Below the pieces are notes generated by a model that worked only from the letters and a program-made list of their open reading frames with translations, was not told the DNA's origin and ran no database searches. A DNA stretch of 64,000 nt from assembly GCF_026672425.1 (NCBI RefSeq), contig NZ_JAPPRC010000004.1:676501-740500 (forward strand), given 5' to 3'. Both the position numbers and the translations under genes were made by a program. This document shows, in pieces, positions 35,213 through 45,038 of the stretch (the stretch's first letter is position 1; each line of letters begins with the position of its first letter). Source of the DNA: Pannonibacter sp. SL95. Its GTDB lineage: Bacteria; Pseudomonadota; Alphaproteobacteria; Rhizobiales; Stappiaceae.

Positions 35213-36384
35213 TCGGGATACCTCTGCTTGACGGCGATGAGGGCAAGCGCCCTCAAGGTGGCGGGGTAATAGGGTTCATCACTTGGCGCGCTGAGGTCAT
35301 CCGGCATCGGTGTGCCGTCCATGACACAGCGGACCAGATCGGCGACGGCGCGATAGCCGCGGTCGGTCAGCCGGTCGCCAGCCGTGTCGGTCAGGAGATC
35401 CACCACTTCCGGCGAACGGTTGCTCCAGGCTGCCGCAAAGGGGGCCAGTTGCTGCCGTTCGCTGGGTCCGGCCCAGGCGAGATACAGCGGCACGCGAATG
35501 GCGTTGTAGCCGAAGAGGGGCGGGAAGCCGTTGGCTGGAACCGGCGCTGCACCACCGAGCGCCACCCACTCGGCCGGCAGGTCGCGCGGCCCGAAGCGGC
35601 TTTCCGCCAGAAGTGCAAGGCCACTATCGCGCAGCCCAGTCCAGTCCAGCGCGCGGCGCGGTCCGCCATCCAGGGCGGCAAGGGCCGGAAACGCCGGAAA
35701 AACCCAGTAAGAGAGGTTGACCACAGGGCCATCCGGCCGCTCGGCTGCGGTAAAGCCGCTCGCGCCCGGCAAGAGCATCGCGCGCCCGGTCCTGTCGGTC
35801 ACGACGAGATCCTGCATGGCCCGGACACGGGCGAGGGCGGCGTCCGTCAAGCGGCCATCGTTCCAATGCCGCCCTGCCTCGGCCAGCGCCCAGGCGATCA
35901 GCAGGTCGCCGTCGCTGGCGTTGTTTCGATCCGTCACCGAAGGCGTCGCCCCGGCTTCCCAGCGCCAGGCAGCCAGGCCATCGCCGCGCACGTCGAGATT
36001 GGCTCGTGTCCAGGACCAGATCCGGTCGAACGCGGGCCGGTCATCGGCCGCAACGGCCAGCAACATCCCATAGCCCTGGCCTTCGGAATGGCTGATGCCC
36101 CCGTTCGCGGTGTCGATGACACGTCCCTCGGCGGAAACGAAGCGGCGCTTGTAATTGTCCCAAAGGGCCGGCGCATCAAGGCTACCGGGCAGCGGGTTCG
36201 GCAGGATCTTCAGCTTGGCAACCTGTTGCGGACCGGCTTCAGGTGGCATGGATGGCTCGTTTCGCGAACTGGCAACCTCGCTCCACGGGCTCGTTCCACT
36301 GCCCTGCGACAGGACAAGCCAGCCGAGGAGAGCCACGCCGCACAGGGAGGCGGCCAGAGCGGCAAATGTACGCCAGCGCATCAT
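35203..36384 (-). CDS. bcsZ: BcsZ-type endo-1,4-beta-glucanase (GH8)
   Basis: 393-residue periplasmic cellulase needed for orderly cellulose export. N-terminal hydrophobic anchor (FAALAASLCGVALLGWLVL), then the GH8 catalytic segment ISHSEGQGYGMLLAVAADD with the proton-donor Glu, IWSWTRANL, NNASDGDLLIAWALAEAG with the base Asp, and NLSYWVFPAF. ATG 36384 overlaps the bcsB stop by four bases. Confidence 0.93.
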   Translation of the reverse strand: MMRWRTFAALAASLCGVALLGWLVLSQGSGTSPWSEVASSRNEPSMPPEAGPQQVAKLKILPNPLPGSLDAPALWDNYKRRFVSAEGRVIDTANGGISHSEGQGYGMLLAVAADDRPAFDRIWSWTRANLDVRGDGLAAWRWEAGATPSVTDRNNASDGDLLIAWALAEAGRHWNDGRLTDAALARVRAMQDLVVTDRTGRAMLLPGASGFTAAERPDGPVVNLSYWVFPAFPALAALDGGPRRALDWTGLRDSGLALLAESRFGPRDLPAEWVALGGAAPVPANGFPPLFGYNAIRVPLYLAWAGPSERQQLAPFAAAWSNRSPEVVDLLTDTAGDRLTDRGYRAVADLVRCVMDGTPMPDDLSAPSDEPYYPATLRALALIAVKQRYPECW

Positions 36385-38786
36385 AGCCCTGCCTGCCCAC
36401 CGGACCGCAGCACCCTGGATGTCGTCAAGGCGAGGCCAAGCGCGGCAGCCAGCAGCAGTCCGGCGTAGACCAGCGGATTACCGGACAGCCACCCGGCAGC
36501 GACCAAACGCCAGTTGGCGATCGAGTCCGGTTCGCTGATGACATGGAACTGCGGTTGACCGGAATCAGTCGAGATCACGCCGGTCTGCATGTCGTATCTG
36601 GCTTCATGGCCGGTCAGCTGACGCCAGTTCTGGGGCGCGACGATATCTTCCATTGCAATGGCAAGCGCGGCGGGGCTCGGCGCAGTGACAACGGTCCAGA
36701 ATGCTGCCTCTTCCTCTTGAGGCCGGCCTTGCGCGATGACCAGCGTCGTCCCTGCCGTCAGGGGCTTGCGGGGTTCGTCAGGTTGGAAGAACAGACCAGC
36801 GACGGTGGTCTCGATGCGCGACAGCGTGTTGCGCAACAGGTCACGTTCCACATGCGCCTGGGTCCAGCGCTGCATGGCTTCATCCGTCGAGCCATCCGCG
36901 CCGGTCTGCGCGATGTCCAGACCCTGCAGTGCCGGCTGGCCCTGATCCTGAGGTGTCCGAATGGAGCCAGTCATCACCGGTTCGCTGCGGTTTATTGACT
37001 GCAGCGAAACCACGCGGCGTTGCAGCGGGTTCGAGGCATTGACCATCTGCGGTGCCGCCCCGTCCAGCGCGGGCGCGGTCCAGGCGGCGCGCAGGCGCTC
37101 GCCGTCGAGGCCGACGGCGGCCATCGCGGCAGGCGACAGATCGCCAAAGGCACCGACGAGGATCGCTGCCGGTTCATGCGGTTGCGGCCGGCCGACGCGG
37201 ATCGAGGTCGAGCCACCCTCATCCAGATCCATCCCGAGACGGACCGCAAGCGTACTGGCTGCTGACAGGAGATCAGGTGTCGCAAAGGGCACGTAGACCG
37301 GCACGTCACCGTCCGTCATGCGGGCGAGGCCACCCGACAGGCTGGCATTCAGCGACGGCAAACCAAGCAGCCGCGGGAAGGCTGGAATATCCAGCCTTGT
37401 TGCATCCACCAGCAGGAAACGTGGCGGCTCCTGCAGTGCGGCCAAGGTATCGCATTGCCGGTCGGCGCGGGCTTCGGTCTGCGTGGTGATCTCGATGCTG
37501 TTCAGTCCAGGGCGAAACGCCATGAGCGACAGGCGCAGGACCTTGTCGGAGAAAATGTCTCCGGCCGGATCCGACAAAGGCAGGCCAGCTGCCACCTCCC
37601 CATTGACGCGCACGACGATCTGGCTGGTCGGATCAAGACCCGCCGCATAGCCGCCCGCCAATGAGAGGTTGATCGTGCCTGTCTCTGCGGGGAAGAAGTC
37701 GTCTGGCATGCGCAGATCAAAGCGCGTGCGTTGCAGGCGCCCGTTGAATTCGCTCGTCCTGGCGCCGAGATCGGCCAGGGTCAAAGACGTTCCCGGCTGA
37801 ACTGCCGCCGGTGTGAGCCGGGCAAAGGCTGCCCGTCCTTCTTCGGTCCCGGCAAGCGCGGCCATCGACAGTTCGCCGCGCCCGATCCGGTCGGCGAGGT
37901 CGTCCAGCGCAGCCTGGTCATGCGCGGCCGCGACGATGACAACAGAGCCATCGCCCTCGACCAGTGTCAGGTTGCCGGGCTGAGGCATGGCCGGACTGCC
38001 AATCGCGCGCAGCTCATCCGGCGTGCCGAGCAGCAGGGTGAGACCCGGCGCTGGCCGGGCGCTTCCGGTCACTTCCACGATCGGATGGGAAATGCCTGCA
38101 TCGCGGGCGATCCGCGACAGAACGCGGATCGCCCGGGTCAGGGATTTCGTATCAGTCAGGTCGCCCTGCACGATCCGCAGGCGCTGGGCGCCGCGTGCAT
38201 CCGGCGCGAGTGCGGCGAGATCCGGCAAGGCCTCAAGGCCGAGCGTGCCATCGGGGAACCGCAGCCCGGTGCGGGCCGGGTCGATGTCACTCCAAAGCTC
38301 ATATGTGGAGGCGGTGTCGCAAGCCACACGGTGCCGCTGGCTGGCCGTCAGACGCACGGCGTTGAGGCCCGGTTGCAACAATCCGGCCGGGAGCTCGAAA
38401 CGCATCAGTTGCGGCTGGCCAAAGGCCTTGATCTGCTGTTCGGCAACCATTTGTCCGTTGACTGACAACCGCAATGTCGAGCCTTCCGGCATGACGGACA
38501 CGGCCGACGTCAGGGCCAGTTCGAAGGCGCTTTGTTGCGAGGCCTGTTTGCGGGTCAGATAGACCGGCCATTCGCGATGGTCGCTTTCGCCAGCCAGCCG
38601 GAGGCCGCCAGCCAACGCTGGAAGCAGACGGAATGTGCGATCCTGTGCGGCATCCGCGACAAGGGGTTCGGCCGCAAAGGCGGAACCTTCAACGCCAGCT
38701 GTCAGGGCCATGGCCAACAGCAGCTGCAGCGAAACGGCGCGAAGACAGGCGGCGCGGCGGGCGCGCCGTGACATCAAGCTGGTCAT
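36381..38786 (-). CDS. bcsB: BcsB cyclic-di-GMP-linked periplasmic cellulose synthase subunit
   Basis: 801-residue periplasmic partner of BcsA that guides the nascent glucan. Signal peptide (LQLLLAMALTAGVEGSAFA), two repeats of carbohydrate-binding and flavodoxin-like modules (SVSLNGQ-like LRLSVNGQMVAEQQIKAFG; DFFPAETGTINLSLAGGYA), and a C-terminal membrane anchor (LVYAGLLLAAALGLALTT). Three bases downstream of bcsA. Confidence 0.94.
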   Translation of the reverse strand: MTSLMSRRARRAACLRAVSLQLLLAMALTAGVEGSAFAAEPLVADAAQDRTFRLLPALAGGLRLAGESDHREWPVYLTRKQASQQSAFELALTSAVSVMPEGSTLRLSVNGQMVAEQQIKAFGQPQLMRFELPAGLLQPGLNAVRLTASQRHRVACDTASTYELWSDIDPARTGLRFPDGTLGLEALPDLAALAPDARGAQRLRIVQGDLTDTKSLTRAIRVLSRIARDAGISHPIVEVTGSARPAPGLTLLLGTPDELRAIGSPAMPQPGNLTLVEGDGSVVIVAAAHDQAALDDLADRIGRGELSMAALAGTEEGRAAFARLTPAAVQPGTSLTLADLGARTSEFNGRLQRTRFDLRMPDDFFPAETGTINLSLAGGYAAGLDPTSQIVVRVNGEVAAGLPLSDPAGDIFSDKVLRLSLMAFRPGLNSIEITTQTEARADRQCDTLAALQEPPRFLLVDATRLDIPAFPRLLGLPSLNASLSGGLARMTDGDVPVYVPFATPDLLSAASTLAVRLGMDLDEGGSTSIRVGRPQPHEPAAILVGAFGDLSPAAMAAVGLDGERLRAAWTAPALDGAAPQMVNASNPLQRRVVSLQSINRSEPVMTGSIRTPQDQGQPALQGLDIAQTGADGSTDEAMQRWTQAHVERDLLRNTLSRIETTVAGLFFQPDEPRKPLTAGTTLVIAQGRPQEEEAAFWTVVTAPSPAALAIAMEDIVAPQNWRQLTGHEARYDMQTGVISTDSGQPQFHVISEPDSIANWRLVAAGWLSGNPLVYAGLLLAAALGLALTTSRVLRSGGQAGL

Positions 38787-38789
38787 GGG

Positions 38790-41039
38790 TCAGCCCTCCG
38801 CCGTCTTGAAGGGGGTGACCGAGCCACCTGTGTCGGGTTTTCGCTGCTGCAGGGCAGAGGGCTCGGGCTCATCCGCGCGGGTCTGGCCAAGCGCAAGCCA
38901 GCCAAACTGCAGCCCGCGTACCATCTGGCGCAGGGACATGCGCAGGAACATCAAGGTGCCACGCAGCAGACCCTTGCCAGCACGGCGCAGGTTCCAGAAG
39001 TCGGATAGCGGCTTGCCCTGGCCGTACATCAGTTCGGCGATAATCGTGTAGTGCTGCGGCGCCGGCTTCAAATACTGCAGGCCGATGGCCAGGCTGTCGG
39101 GCTCGCTGATCGTCCGCCGGACGATGACCGGAATGCCGCCAGTGACACTTTGGCCGTCGAGCGTTTCAACGTGCAGCCGGCCAACCGGCAGGCCTTCGCC
39201 ATCGGGCAGATCGATCCCCGGGGTCAGCAACTTGACCCTTGCACCAGTCGTGGAGGCATCCTGGATCTGTACCGGCAAGCTGCCGCCATGCAGGTCGAGC
39301 CGGCCGCTGCGGTTGACAGCGAGACGCTGGTTGCGCCGCCGCTCTGAGCGTTCCGAGACGACGCCGAGGGAGACTGCTGCGAGCGCCAGGTTCAGCGCAT
39401 TCCAGATGCAGACGACCACCAGAAGATCGTTGTCGAGCGTCTGTGTCGAATAGCGCCAGCCGGCATATCCCATCGCCACGACCAGCACAGCGAAGCAGAC
39501 GAAATAGGGCGTCGCGAGCGAGGACAGGAAATCCCGGTTCGTCGTCACACCTTTTTCCGTCACGTTAAAGCTCGGCTTCTTCGGATTGAGCAGCACCGAC
39601 AGCATGGCCGGGGCCAGATAGAAGGACTGGATGTACTCGTAGAGTTCGGACACCCAGGGCCAGCGCACCCGTCCGTAGAGATAGTTCTGCAGGATCATGT
39701 TCGCGATCAGGTAGGTCACCGCATAGGCAACGAATTCCTGACTGTTGGCGATGAAGATCTTGAGATCGAAGAAGATGAACAGCAGAGGCGCTACAAGGAA
39801 GGTCAGGCGCGGGAACGGGAAGGCCCAGAACAGCGCCGACGACAGGTAGCAGATGCGCTGCGGCACGCTGAGCCCGCGCTTGAACAGCGGGTTCTTGAGC
39901 AGCAGGATCTGCATCATCCCGCGGCACCAGCGCGAACGCTGGCCAATGAAGGAGGCGAAGGTCTCCGGCTGCAGCCCTGCAATCATCGGCCGGTCGACAT
40001 AACGGCTGTTCCAGCCGCGCGAATGCAGTTCCAGCGCTGTTTCGCAGTCCTCGGTGATCGAGACACCCGAGAAGCCGCCGGCTTCCACCAGGGCCGCCCG
40101 GCGCAGGACAGCGGCGGAGCCGCAGAAGAACGCGGCATTCCAGCGATCAAGCCCGCGCTGGATGACCGAGTAGAACATCTCGTTTTCGGAGGGCATGCGC
40201 AGCCAGGTGGACAGGTTCTTTTCCACCGGATCCGGGTTCAGGAAGAAATGCGGCGTCTGCACCAGGAAAAGGCGTGGGTCGTCGCGGAAATGGCCGACCG
40301 TCTCGCGCAGGAACTCTCGTACCGGCGCATGGTCAGCGTCAAACACAACAACCAGTTCGCCTGTCGAGTGGGCGAGGCCGTTGTTCAGGTTGCCGGCCTT
40401 GGCTGAGACATTGCGCTGGCGGGTCAGGTAGGTCGCGCCGAGGTCGGCGCACAGGGACATCAGTTCGGCGCGCCGCCGGCGGGCACCGGCGGCCTCCACG
40501 GCGTTTTCCTGCGTGCACTTCTGGTCCGTACCGCCATCGTCGAGCAGATAGACCTTCAGCTTGTCCGCCGGATAGTCGAGGGCGCGGGCAGCGGCAAGCG
40601 TCGCCGACAGCAGATGGACATCTTCGTTGTAGGTCGGGATGAACACATCCACCGTCGGAAGTTCTGCGTCAGTCAGCCGACGTGCAGGTTTGCGCTCGAG
40701 CGGGCTGGCAACCACAAACAGGCTGATGAACAGCATTCCGATGCAGAACAGTTCGGCGGCAAACAGGATCATGCCCGGAATGAAGTCGGCCATGTCGCTT
40801 GTCGACGGCAGGGTGCTCGTCGCGCGCCAGTAGAGATAGCGCAGCACCAGCAGGGTGCCGATCGACATCATCATCAGTCGCTGGTTTGGGCCGGGCCAAA
40901 GGCGCCAGACCACCAGAAGCGCACCAATCAGCACTACCCCCAGCACGAGCTGGGACTGTGTGCCAAGTGGCAGCGCAACAAGAAACCCGACGAGGCAGAT
41001 CGAGATGAACCAGGGCAGGAAGCGACTGAAGGAACTCAT
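38790..41039 (-). CDS. bcsA: BcsA cellulose synthase catalytic subunit
   Basis: 749-residue polytopic membrane GT2 enzyme polymerising UDP-glucose. Catalytic motifs: LLDDGGTDQK, DxD in VVFDADHAPV, TED in ITEDCETALELHSRGW, and QxxRW in GQRSRWCRGMMQ. A C-terminal PilZ domain (ERRRNQRLAVNR, QDASTTGARV) senses cyclic-di-GMP. The ATG at 41039 is chosen; a TTG at 41057 would add six residues. First gene of the operon; the 573 bp upstream form an AT-rich intergenic region. Confidence 0.96.
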   Translation of the reverse strand: MSSFSRFLPWFISICLVGFLVALPLGTQSQLVLGVVLIGALLVVWRLWPGPNQRLMMMSIGTLLVLRYLYWRATSTLPSTSDMADFIPGMILFAAELFCIGMLFISLFVVASPLERKPARRLTDAELPTVDVFIPTYNEDVHLLSATLAAARALDYPADKLKVYLLDDGGTDQKCTQENAVEAAGARRRRAELMSLCADLGATYLTRQRNVSAKAGNLNNGLAHSTGELVVVFDADHAPVREFLRETVGHFRDDPRLFLVQTPHFFLNPDPVEKNLSTWLRMPSENEMFYSVIQRGLDRWNAAFFCGSAAVLRRAALVEAGGFSGVSITEDCETALELHSRGWNSRYVDRPMIAGLQPETFASFIGQRSRWCRGMMQILLLKNPLFKRGLSVPQRICYLSSALFWAFPFPRLTFLVAPLLFIFFDLKIFIANSQEFVAYAVTYLIANMILQNYLYGRVRWPWVSELYEYIQSFYLAPAMLSVLLNPKKPSFNVTEKGVTTNRDFLSSLATPYFVCFAVLVVAMGYAGWRYSTQTLDNDLLVVVCIWNALNLALAAVSLGVVSERSERRRNQRLAVNRSGRLDLHGGSLPVQIQDASTTGARVKLLTPGIDLPDGEGLPVGRLHVETLDGQSVTGGIPVIVRRTISEPDSLAIGLQYLKPAPQHYTIIAELMYGQGKPLSDFWNLRRAGKGLLRGTLMFLRMSLRQMVRGLQFGWLALGQTRADEPEPSALQQRKPDTGGSVTPFKTAEG

Positions 41040-41612
41040 GATGCGGCACTTTCGCAAAGCACCCGGATAGCTCCGAGCGTTAACGCAGACTTGCCGGAAA
41101 ATGTAAAAATCGACCCAATAAACGAGGTTACCAAAAAATTAAAACTTGAGTTTTTGCAGGAAAAATTGACCTAGGCAAAAAAATTCGCCTGTAATTTTCT
41201 GATGGAATTGCAATTATTCGAAATTTTACGCAAGAATAAATTGGTTTCTTATTCGTTAAACTGATCGGCACGCGGCGACGCAAAAAGGTTAATGTTACCG
41301 TATGGGCAGTTTTTGAGAGCATTGCAAATATTGCTTAGACGCCGAAACCCGCGCGACCTTCGTCACTCGGGCATTCCGATCTGTCCTCGGTCGGACGCAC
41401 CTTGGGTCATGTCTTCGCAGTGCAACTATAGCCGCGGCGACGAGGGTCTTATGGTGCAAGGGAAGTGGCGAAAAAAGCGGCGATTGGTACGCGGTCACGC
41501 CCATGCATGGACAAGACTGGCGGACGTGACGAAGCCACGCGCCGTGGATTAGTATCTGACAGGTGATTTGCCCTGCCGCTCCGCGAGCAGGCAGGGGAAG
41601 GAAGGAACAGGT
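41040..41612. promoter_or_regulatory. AT-rich intergenic region between bcsA and the ACP cassette
   Basis: 573 bp with no convincing gene. Its left third (about 41095-41260) is conspicuously AT-rich with runs of A and T, unlike the GC-rich flanks, and probably holds the bcs promoter. GCGTTAACGC, a 10-bp palindrome, lies at 41077-41086, 38 bp before bcsA. Before the ACP gene a CCCTGCC/GGCAGGG stem occurs about 20 bp from its start. A short open frame at 41292-41552 has no recognisable protein. Confidence 0.6.
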
Positions 41613-41879
41613 ATGACCAAGCCGGGTGAAATCGAGACCGTGATCCGCAGTCTCTTTCGGGAGATCTATCTCGGCCAGCATCCGGGCGGTGTCATGCCTG
41701 ACCTCGAACCGGGCAGTATCCTCCTGGAGACGGGTCTCGACTCGCTCGGCTTTGCCATTCTCGTCACGCGGCTCGAGGATGAACTTGGGTACGATCCCTT
41801 CAGCCTGGCGGCGGAAGCCTATTACCCGCAGACCTTCGGGGAGCTGGTTGCTTTTTACGTCGCGCACTGCCCGCAATGA
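41613..41879 (+). CDS. Acyl carrier protein
   Basis: 88 residues, acidic. The phosphopantetheine attachment motif reads TGLDSLGFAIL (Ser in DSL), and the rest is a four-helix ACP pattern (EDELGYDPF). It starts at 41613, with GGAAGGAAC upstream, and its stop overlaps the start of the AMP-ligase gene by four bases, so the two products should be made together. It probably carries the acyl group activated by that ligase, separate from fatty-acid ACP. Confidence 0.85.
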   Translation: MTKPGEIETVIRSLFREIYLGQHPGGVMPDLEPGSILLETGLDSLGFAILVTRLEDELGYDPFSLAAEAYYPQTFGELVAFYVAHCPQ

Positions 41880-43219
41880 CCATCCCGCCGCGCCTTGAGG
41901 ATTATCTCGGTCGTATTTCGCCGGACCGACCAGCTTTGGCGACGGCGACATGTACCCTTACCTTTGGCGACATTCTTGCCCGCGCCCAATCGCTGCGACA
42001 GGCGGGGCTTCCGGAACGGCTGGCGCTTAACTCGGATGATCTCTGTGAGACCGTGCCGGTGCTGGTTGCCGCCGATGGTGTTGCCGACCGGCTGCTGCTG
42101 GCATCGCCCGGTCTCGAACCCATTGCCCTGGCAGACCTTTGTGCTCAGGCGGGCTGTCCGGTGATGCCGTCCGTTGACGTCCCTTCGGTTGCCCTGTTGC
42201 CTGACGTCGCTGCACCCACCGCAGGTTCCGGGCGTGCTTCCGACGCAGGGGCGCGCGAGACAACCTGGGTCCTGACCACGTCAGGTACCACCGGCGCGCC
42301 CAAGCTCGTGCCTCACCTACTGGCAGGTCTCATCCGGTCGGTTCGTCTCGACCGGATCGCTGAAGAGGATACGGTCTGGGGCCTGCTTTACGATTACACC
42401 CGTTTCGCCGGACTGCAGGTGGTGTTGCAGAGCCTCCTGTCGGGCGCGTGTCTTGCTGTCCCCGAGCGCACCGCCGGACTTGGTGACCGGATCCGGTTTC
42501 TGGCGGCGGCCGGTGTTACCCATCTGAGTGCGACGCCGACCTTGTGGCGCAAGATCCTCATGACGGCGGAACACCGGCTCCTGCAGCTCAGACAGGTGAC
42601 ACTCGGCGGGGAGATTGCCGATGCGGCCATCCTTGCCGCGCTCGCCCGCGCCTTTCCCGGTGCCCGTGTGAGCCACATCTTCGCCTCGACAGAGGCTGGC
42701 GTCGGCTTTTCGGTGACCGACGGGCGGGCCGGGTTCCCGGTGAGTTATCTGGACACCCCGCCGTCAGGCATAGGGCTCGCCGTGCGCGATGGCCGGCTGT
42801 TCATCCGCAATATGCTGGCGGCCAGCACCTATCTGGACGGCGCGCCCCTGTCCGATGCGGGATGGGTGGATACCGGTGACATGGTGGAGATCGAAGGCGG
42901 GCGCGTTCAGTTTCGCGGGCGAGCGTCCGGCGTCATCAATGTTGGCGGTGACAAGGTCGCCCCGGCTGTGGTGGAAGCGGCCGTGCTGGCGCATCCGTCC
43001 GTGCGCCTTGCCCGCATCCACGCCCGGCCCAATCCGATCACCGGCGCGCTTGTGGCTGCCGATATCGTTCTCGATCCGGCAACAACAGACCTGCCTGCAC
43101 TGAAGGCGGATCTGACCCGGTTTCTGGCTGCGCGGCTGCCGCGCCACATGGTTCCTGCGCTGATCCGGTTCGTCGAGGATCTCGACGTCAATCCGGCCGG
43201 CAAGATCCGGAGATCCTGA
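41876..43219 (+). CDS. AMP-dependent acyl/amino-acyl ligase (ANL family)
   Basis: 447-residue adenylate-forming enzyme, short for the family. A3-type loop LTTSGTTGAPKLVPH, ASTEAGVGF, A7 TGDMVEIEGGRVQFRGR, A8 INVGGDKVAPAVVEAAVLAHPS and the terminal catalytic Lys in NPAGKIRRS are visible. It likely adenylates a small carboxylic acid and loads the neighbouring ACP, comparable to DltA or to loading ligases of secondary metabolism. Substrate unknown. The SDR gene begins one base after its stop. Confidence 0.85.
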   Translation: MTIPPRLEDYLGRISPDRPALATATCTLTFGDILARAQSLRQAGLPERLALNSDDLCETVPVLVAADGVADRLLLASPGLEPIALADLCAQAGCPVMPSVDVPSVALLPDVAAPTAGSGRASDAGARETTWVLTTSGTTGAPKLVPHLLAGLIRSVRLDRIAEEDTVWGLLYDYTRFAGLQVVLQSLLSGACLAVPERTAGLGDRIRFLAAAGVTHLSATPTLWRKILMTAEHRLLQLRQVTLGGEIADAAILAALARAFPGARVSHIFASTEAGVGFSVTDGRAGFPVSYLDTPPSGIGLAVRDGRLFIRNMLAASTYLDGAPLSDAGWVDTGDMVEIEGGRVQFRGRASGVINVGGDKVAPAVVEAAVLAHPSVRLARIHARPNPITGALVAADIVLDPATTDLPALKADLTRFLAARLPRHMVPALIRFVEDLDVNPAGKIRRS

Positions 43220-43220
43220 C

Positions 43221-43943
43221 ATGCGCACGATTCTCGTCACCGGTGCCTCGCGTGGTCTTGGCCTTGCCATCGCCGCCCGGTTGCTGCAGGAGACGGACAC
43301 CCGGATTGCCGCAGTGGCCCGCAGCGAAACGGACGATTTCCGTGCCCTTGCGAACGCTCATCCGGACCGGCTTGTTCTGTTCCGGCAGGATCTTGCCGAA
43401 CTGGATGCGCTGCATGGTTTGGTGCGCGAGATCACCGGAGCCATGGGCCCGCTCTATGGCCTCGTCAACAACGCCGCCATCGGCCTCGACGGGCTTCTCG
43501 CCACCCAGCACGCCAGCGATATTTCGCGGGTGCTGCGGCTCAATCTGGAATCACCCATTCTCCTGACCAAATATGCCTGCCGCTCGATGCTGACCGTGGG
43601 AACGGGGCGGATCGTCAACGTCGGATCGATCATCGCCTCCACCGGCTTTTCCGGGCTGTCGGTTTACGGTGCCACCAAGGCGGGGCTTGAGGGGTTCACC
43701 CGCTCCCTGGCCCGGGAGCTTGGCCGCGCGAAGATCACCGTCAACTGCCTCGCGCCGGGCTACATGGAAACCGACATGACCGCAGGCCTGACGGAGGACA
43801 AGCTCGCCTCCGTACGCCGGCGTGCGCCGCTTGGCCTGCCGAAGCCGGAGGATGTCGCGGGGGCGGTCGCCTATCTGATGTCGCCCGAGGCGGCCATGGT
43901 GACTGGCACTGTGATGACCGTCGATGGCGGGAGCACCGCCTGA
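43221..43943 (+). CDS. FabG-like short-chain dehydrogenase
   Basis: 240-residue SDR: TGASRGLGLAIA, NNAAIGLDG, catalytic Ser in VGSIIASTG and YGATKAGLEGF. Resembles 3-oxoacyl-ACP reductases. In this cassette it could reduce a 3-keto group on the ACP-bound acyl chain or a sugar. The GNAT-like gene starts right at its stop (TGACATG). Confidence 0.88.
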   Translation: MRTILVTGASRGLGLAIAARLLQETDTRIAAVARSETDDFRALANAHPDRLVLFRQDLAELDALHGLVREITGAMGPLYGLVNNAAIGLDGLLATQHASDISRVLRLNLESPILLTKYACRSMLTVGTGRIVNVGSIIASTGFSGLSVYGATKAGLEGFTRSLARELGRAKITVNCLAPGYMETDMTAGLTEDKLASVRRRAPLGLPKPEDVAGAVAYLMSPEAAMVTGTVMTVDGGSTA

Positions 43944-43944
43944 C

Positions 43945-45033
43945 ATGACCGGCGCTGCCCCTCCGGCACAGATCGGGATCCGGCTTGCGACGGCAGCCGA
44001 TCAGCCGGCGCTGATCGAGTTCCTGCGCGACCACTGGTCGCCGCATCACATCTTTGTTGCCGCACCCGAGGTGTTCGACTGGCAGTATGGCGCCTCTGCC
44101 ACCCGGCTGAACATGATCTTCGCCAGCAACGGCAACACCGTCTTTGGCGTGCTCGGCTTCATCCCGATGGGCCGGTTCGATCCAGCCCTCGGCGATACGG
44201 ATATCCTGCTCGCCGTCTGGAAAACGCGCAAGGATGCGCCGCCCGGCCTCGGGTTGCTGCTGCTCAAGACGCTGTCGGCCAAGCTTAACCCGCGCCTGAT
44301 CGGAGCCATCGGCATTACGGATGAGGTGAAGCCGATTTACCGGGCGCTGGGCTATCAGCTTGGCGATCTGCACCAGTCAGCAATCTTCAATCCCGCCAGA
44401 CAGACCCAGCGCATTGCCGCCGGTGTGCCCGACGCTGCCTTATCCGATGAGCACGCGTCTGGAACGGGCTGGAGCCTGTCGCAGCTGGACGCAGAAGCCG
44501 TGTCGGCGCTGGGGCCTGTTCTCGACCGTCTCGCCCGCGCGAGCCTTCCTGCCAAATCTGCGGCTTATGTTGCCGCCCGTTACCTGCGGCACCCTTGGTA
44601 TGAGCACCGGTTTGGACTGATCAGCCGGGACGGGATTCCAGGGTCACTCTGCATCTGGCGGCAAGTCGAGGCGGAGGGCGCCTCCATCCTGCGCATCGTC
44701 GACATTGTCGGCGGCACGGACTGGCTCGCTGCGGGTCGGGCCTTGTTTCAGCCTCTGCTGATGGACTGCGGCGCCGACTATATCGACCTGATGCAGATTG
44801 GAACGCCCGCCGAGGTGCTCGCTGAGGGGGGCTGGCTTTCGCCGGCCGAAGTGCCGGGGCTCGTGCTGCCGAACTACTTCGCGCCCTTTGAGCGGCGAAC
44901 AGTCACGATCGCCTGCGCCTGGAAGCTGCGTGCTCATTCCGGCCCCCCGATGCGCCTCTACCGGGCGGACTCAGATCAGGACCGGCCGAACGCCCTGCCT
45001 TTGCCGCGGCGTGCCGATCTCGCAGGGCTCTGA
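43945..45033 (+). CDS. GNAT-like acyltransferase
   Basis: 362 residues. The N-terminal half resembles GNAT folds (IGIRLATAADQPALIEFLRDHW at the start, then LGDTDILLAVWKTRKDAPPGLGLLLLKTLSAKL); a second half (SRDGIPGSLCIWRQVEAEGAS, DWLAAGRALFQPLL) looks like a second GNAT-like or FemAB-like unit. No catalytic motif decisive. Following ACP, ligase and reductase genes, it is the best candidate for transferring the acyl group to an amino sugar or glycan. Confidence 0.6.
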   Translation: MTGAAPPAQIGIRLATAADQPALIEFLRDHWSPHHIFVAAPEVFDWQYGASATRLNMIFASNGNTVFGVLGFIPMGRFDPALGDTDILLAVWKTRKDAPPGLGLLLLKTLSAKLNPRLIGAIGITDEVKPIYRALGYQLGDLHQSAIFNPARQTQRIAAGVPDAALSDEHASGTGWSLSQLDAEAVSALGPVLDRLARASLPAKSAAYVAARYLRHPWYEHRFGLISRDGIPGSLCIWRQVEAEGASILRIVDIVGGTDWLAAGRALFQPLLMDCGADYIDLMQIGTPAEVLAEGGWLSPAEVPGLVLPNYFAPFERRTVTIACAWKLRAHSGPPMRLYRADSDQDRPNALPLPRRADLAGL

Positions 45034-45038
45034 CGGGA

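Noticed and set aside
41292-41552. 86-codon frame between bcsA and the ACP gene
   Set aside because: No family match, no RBS and part of a region with promoter-like composition.
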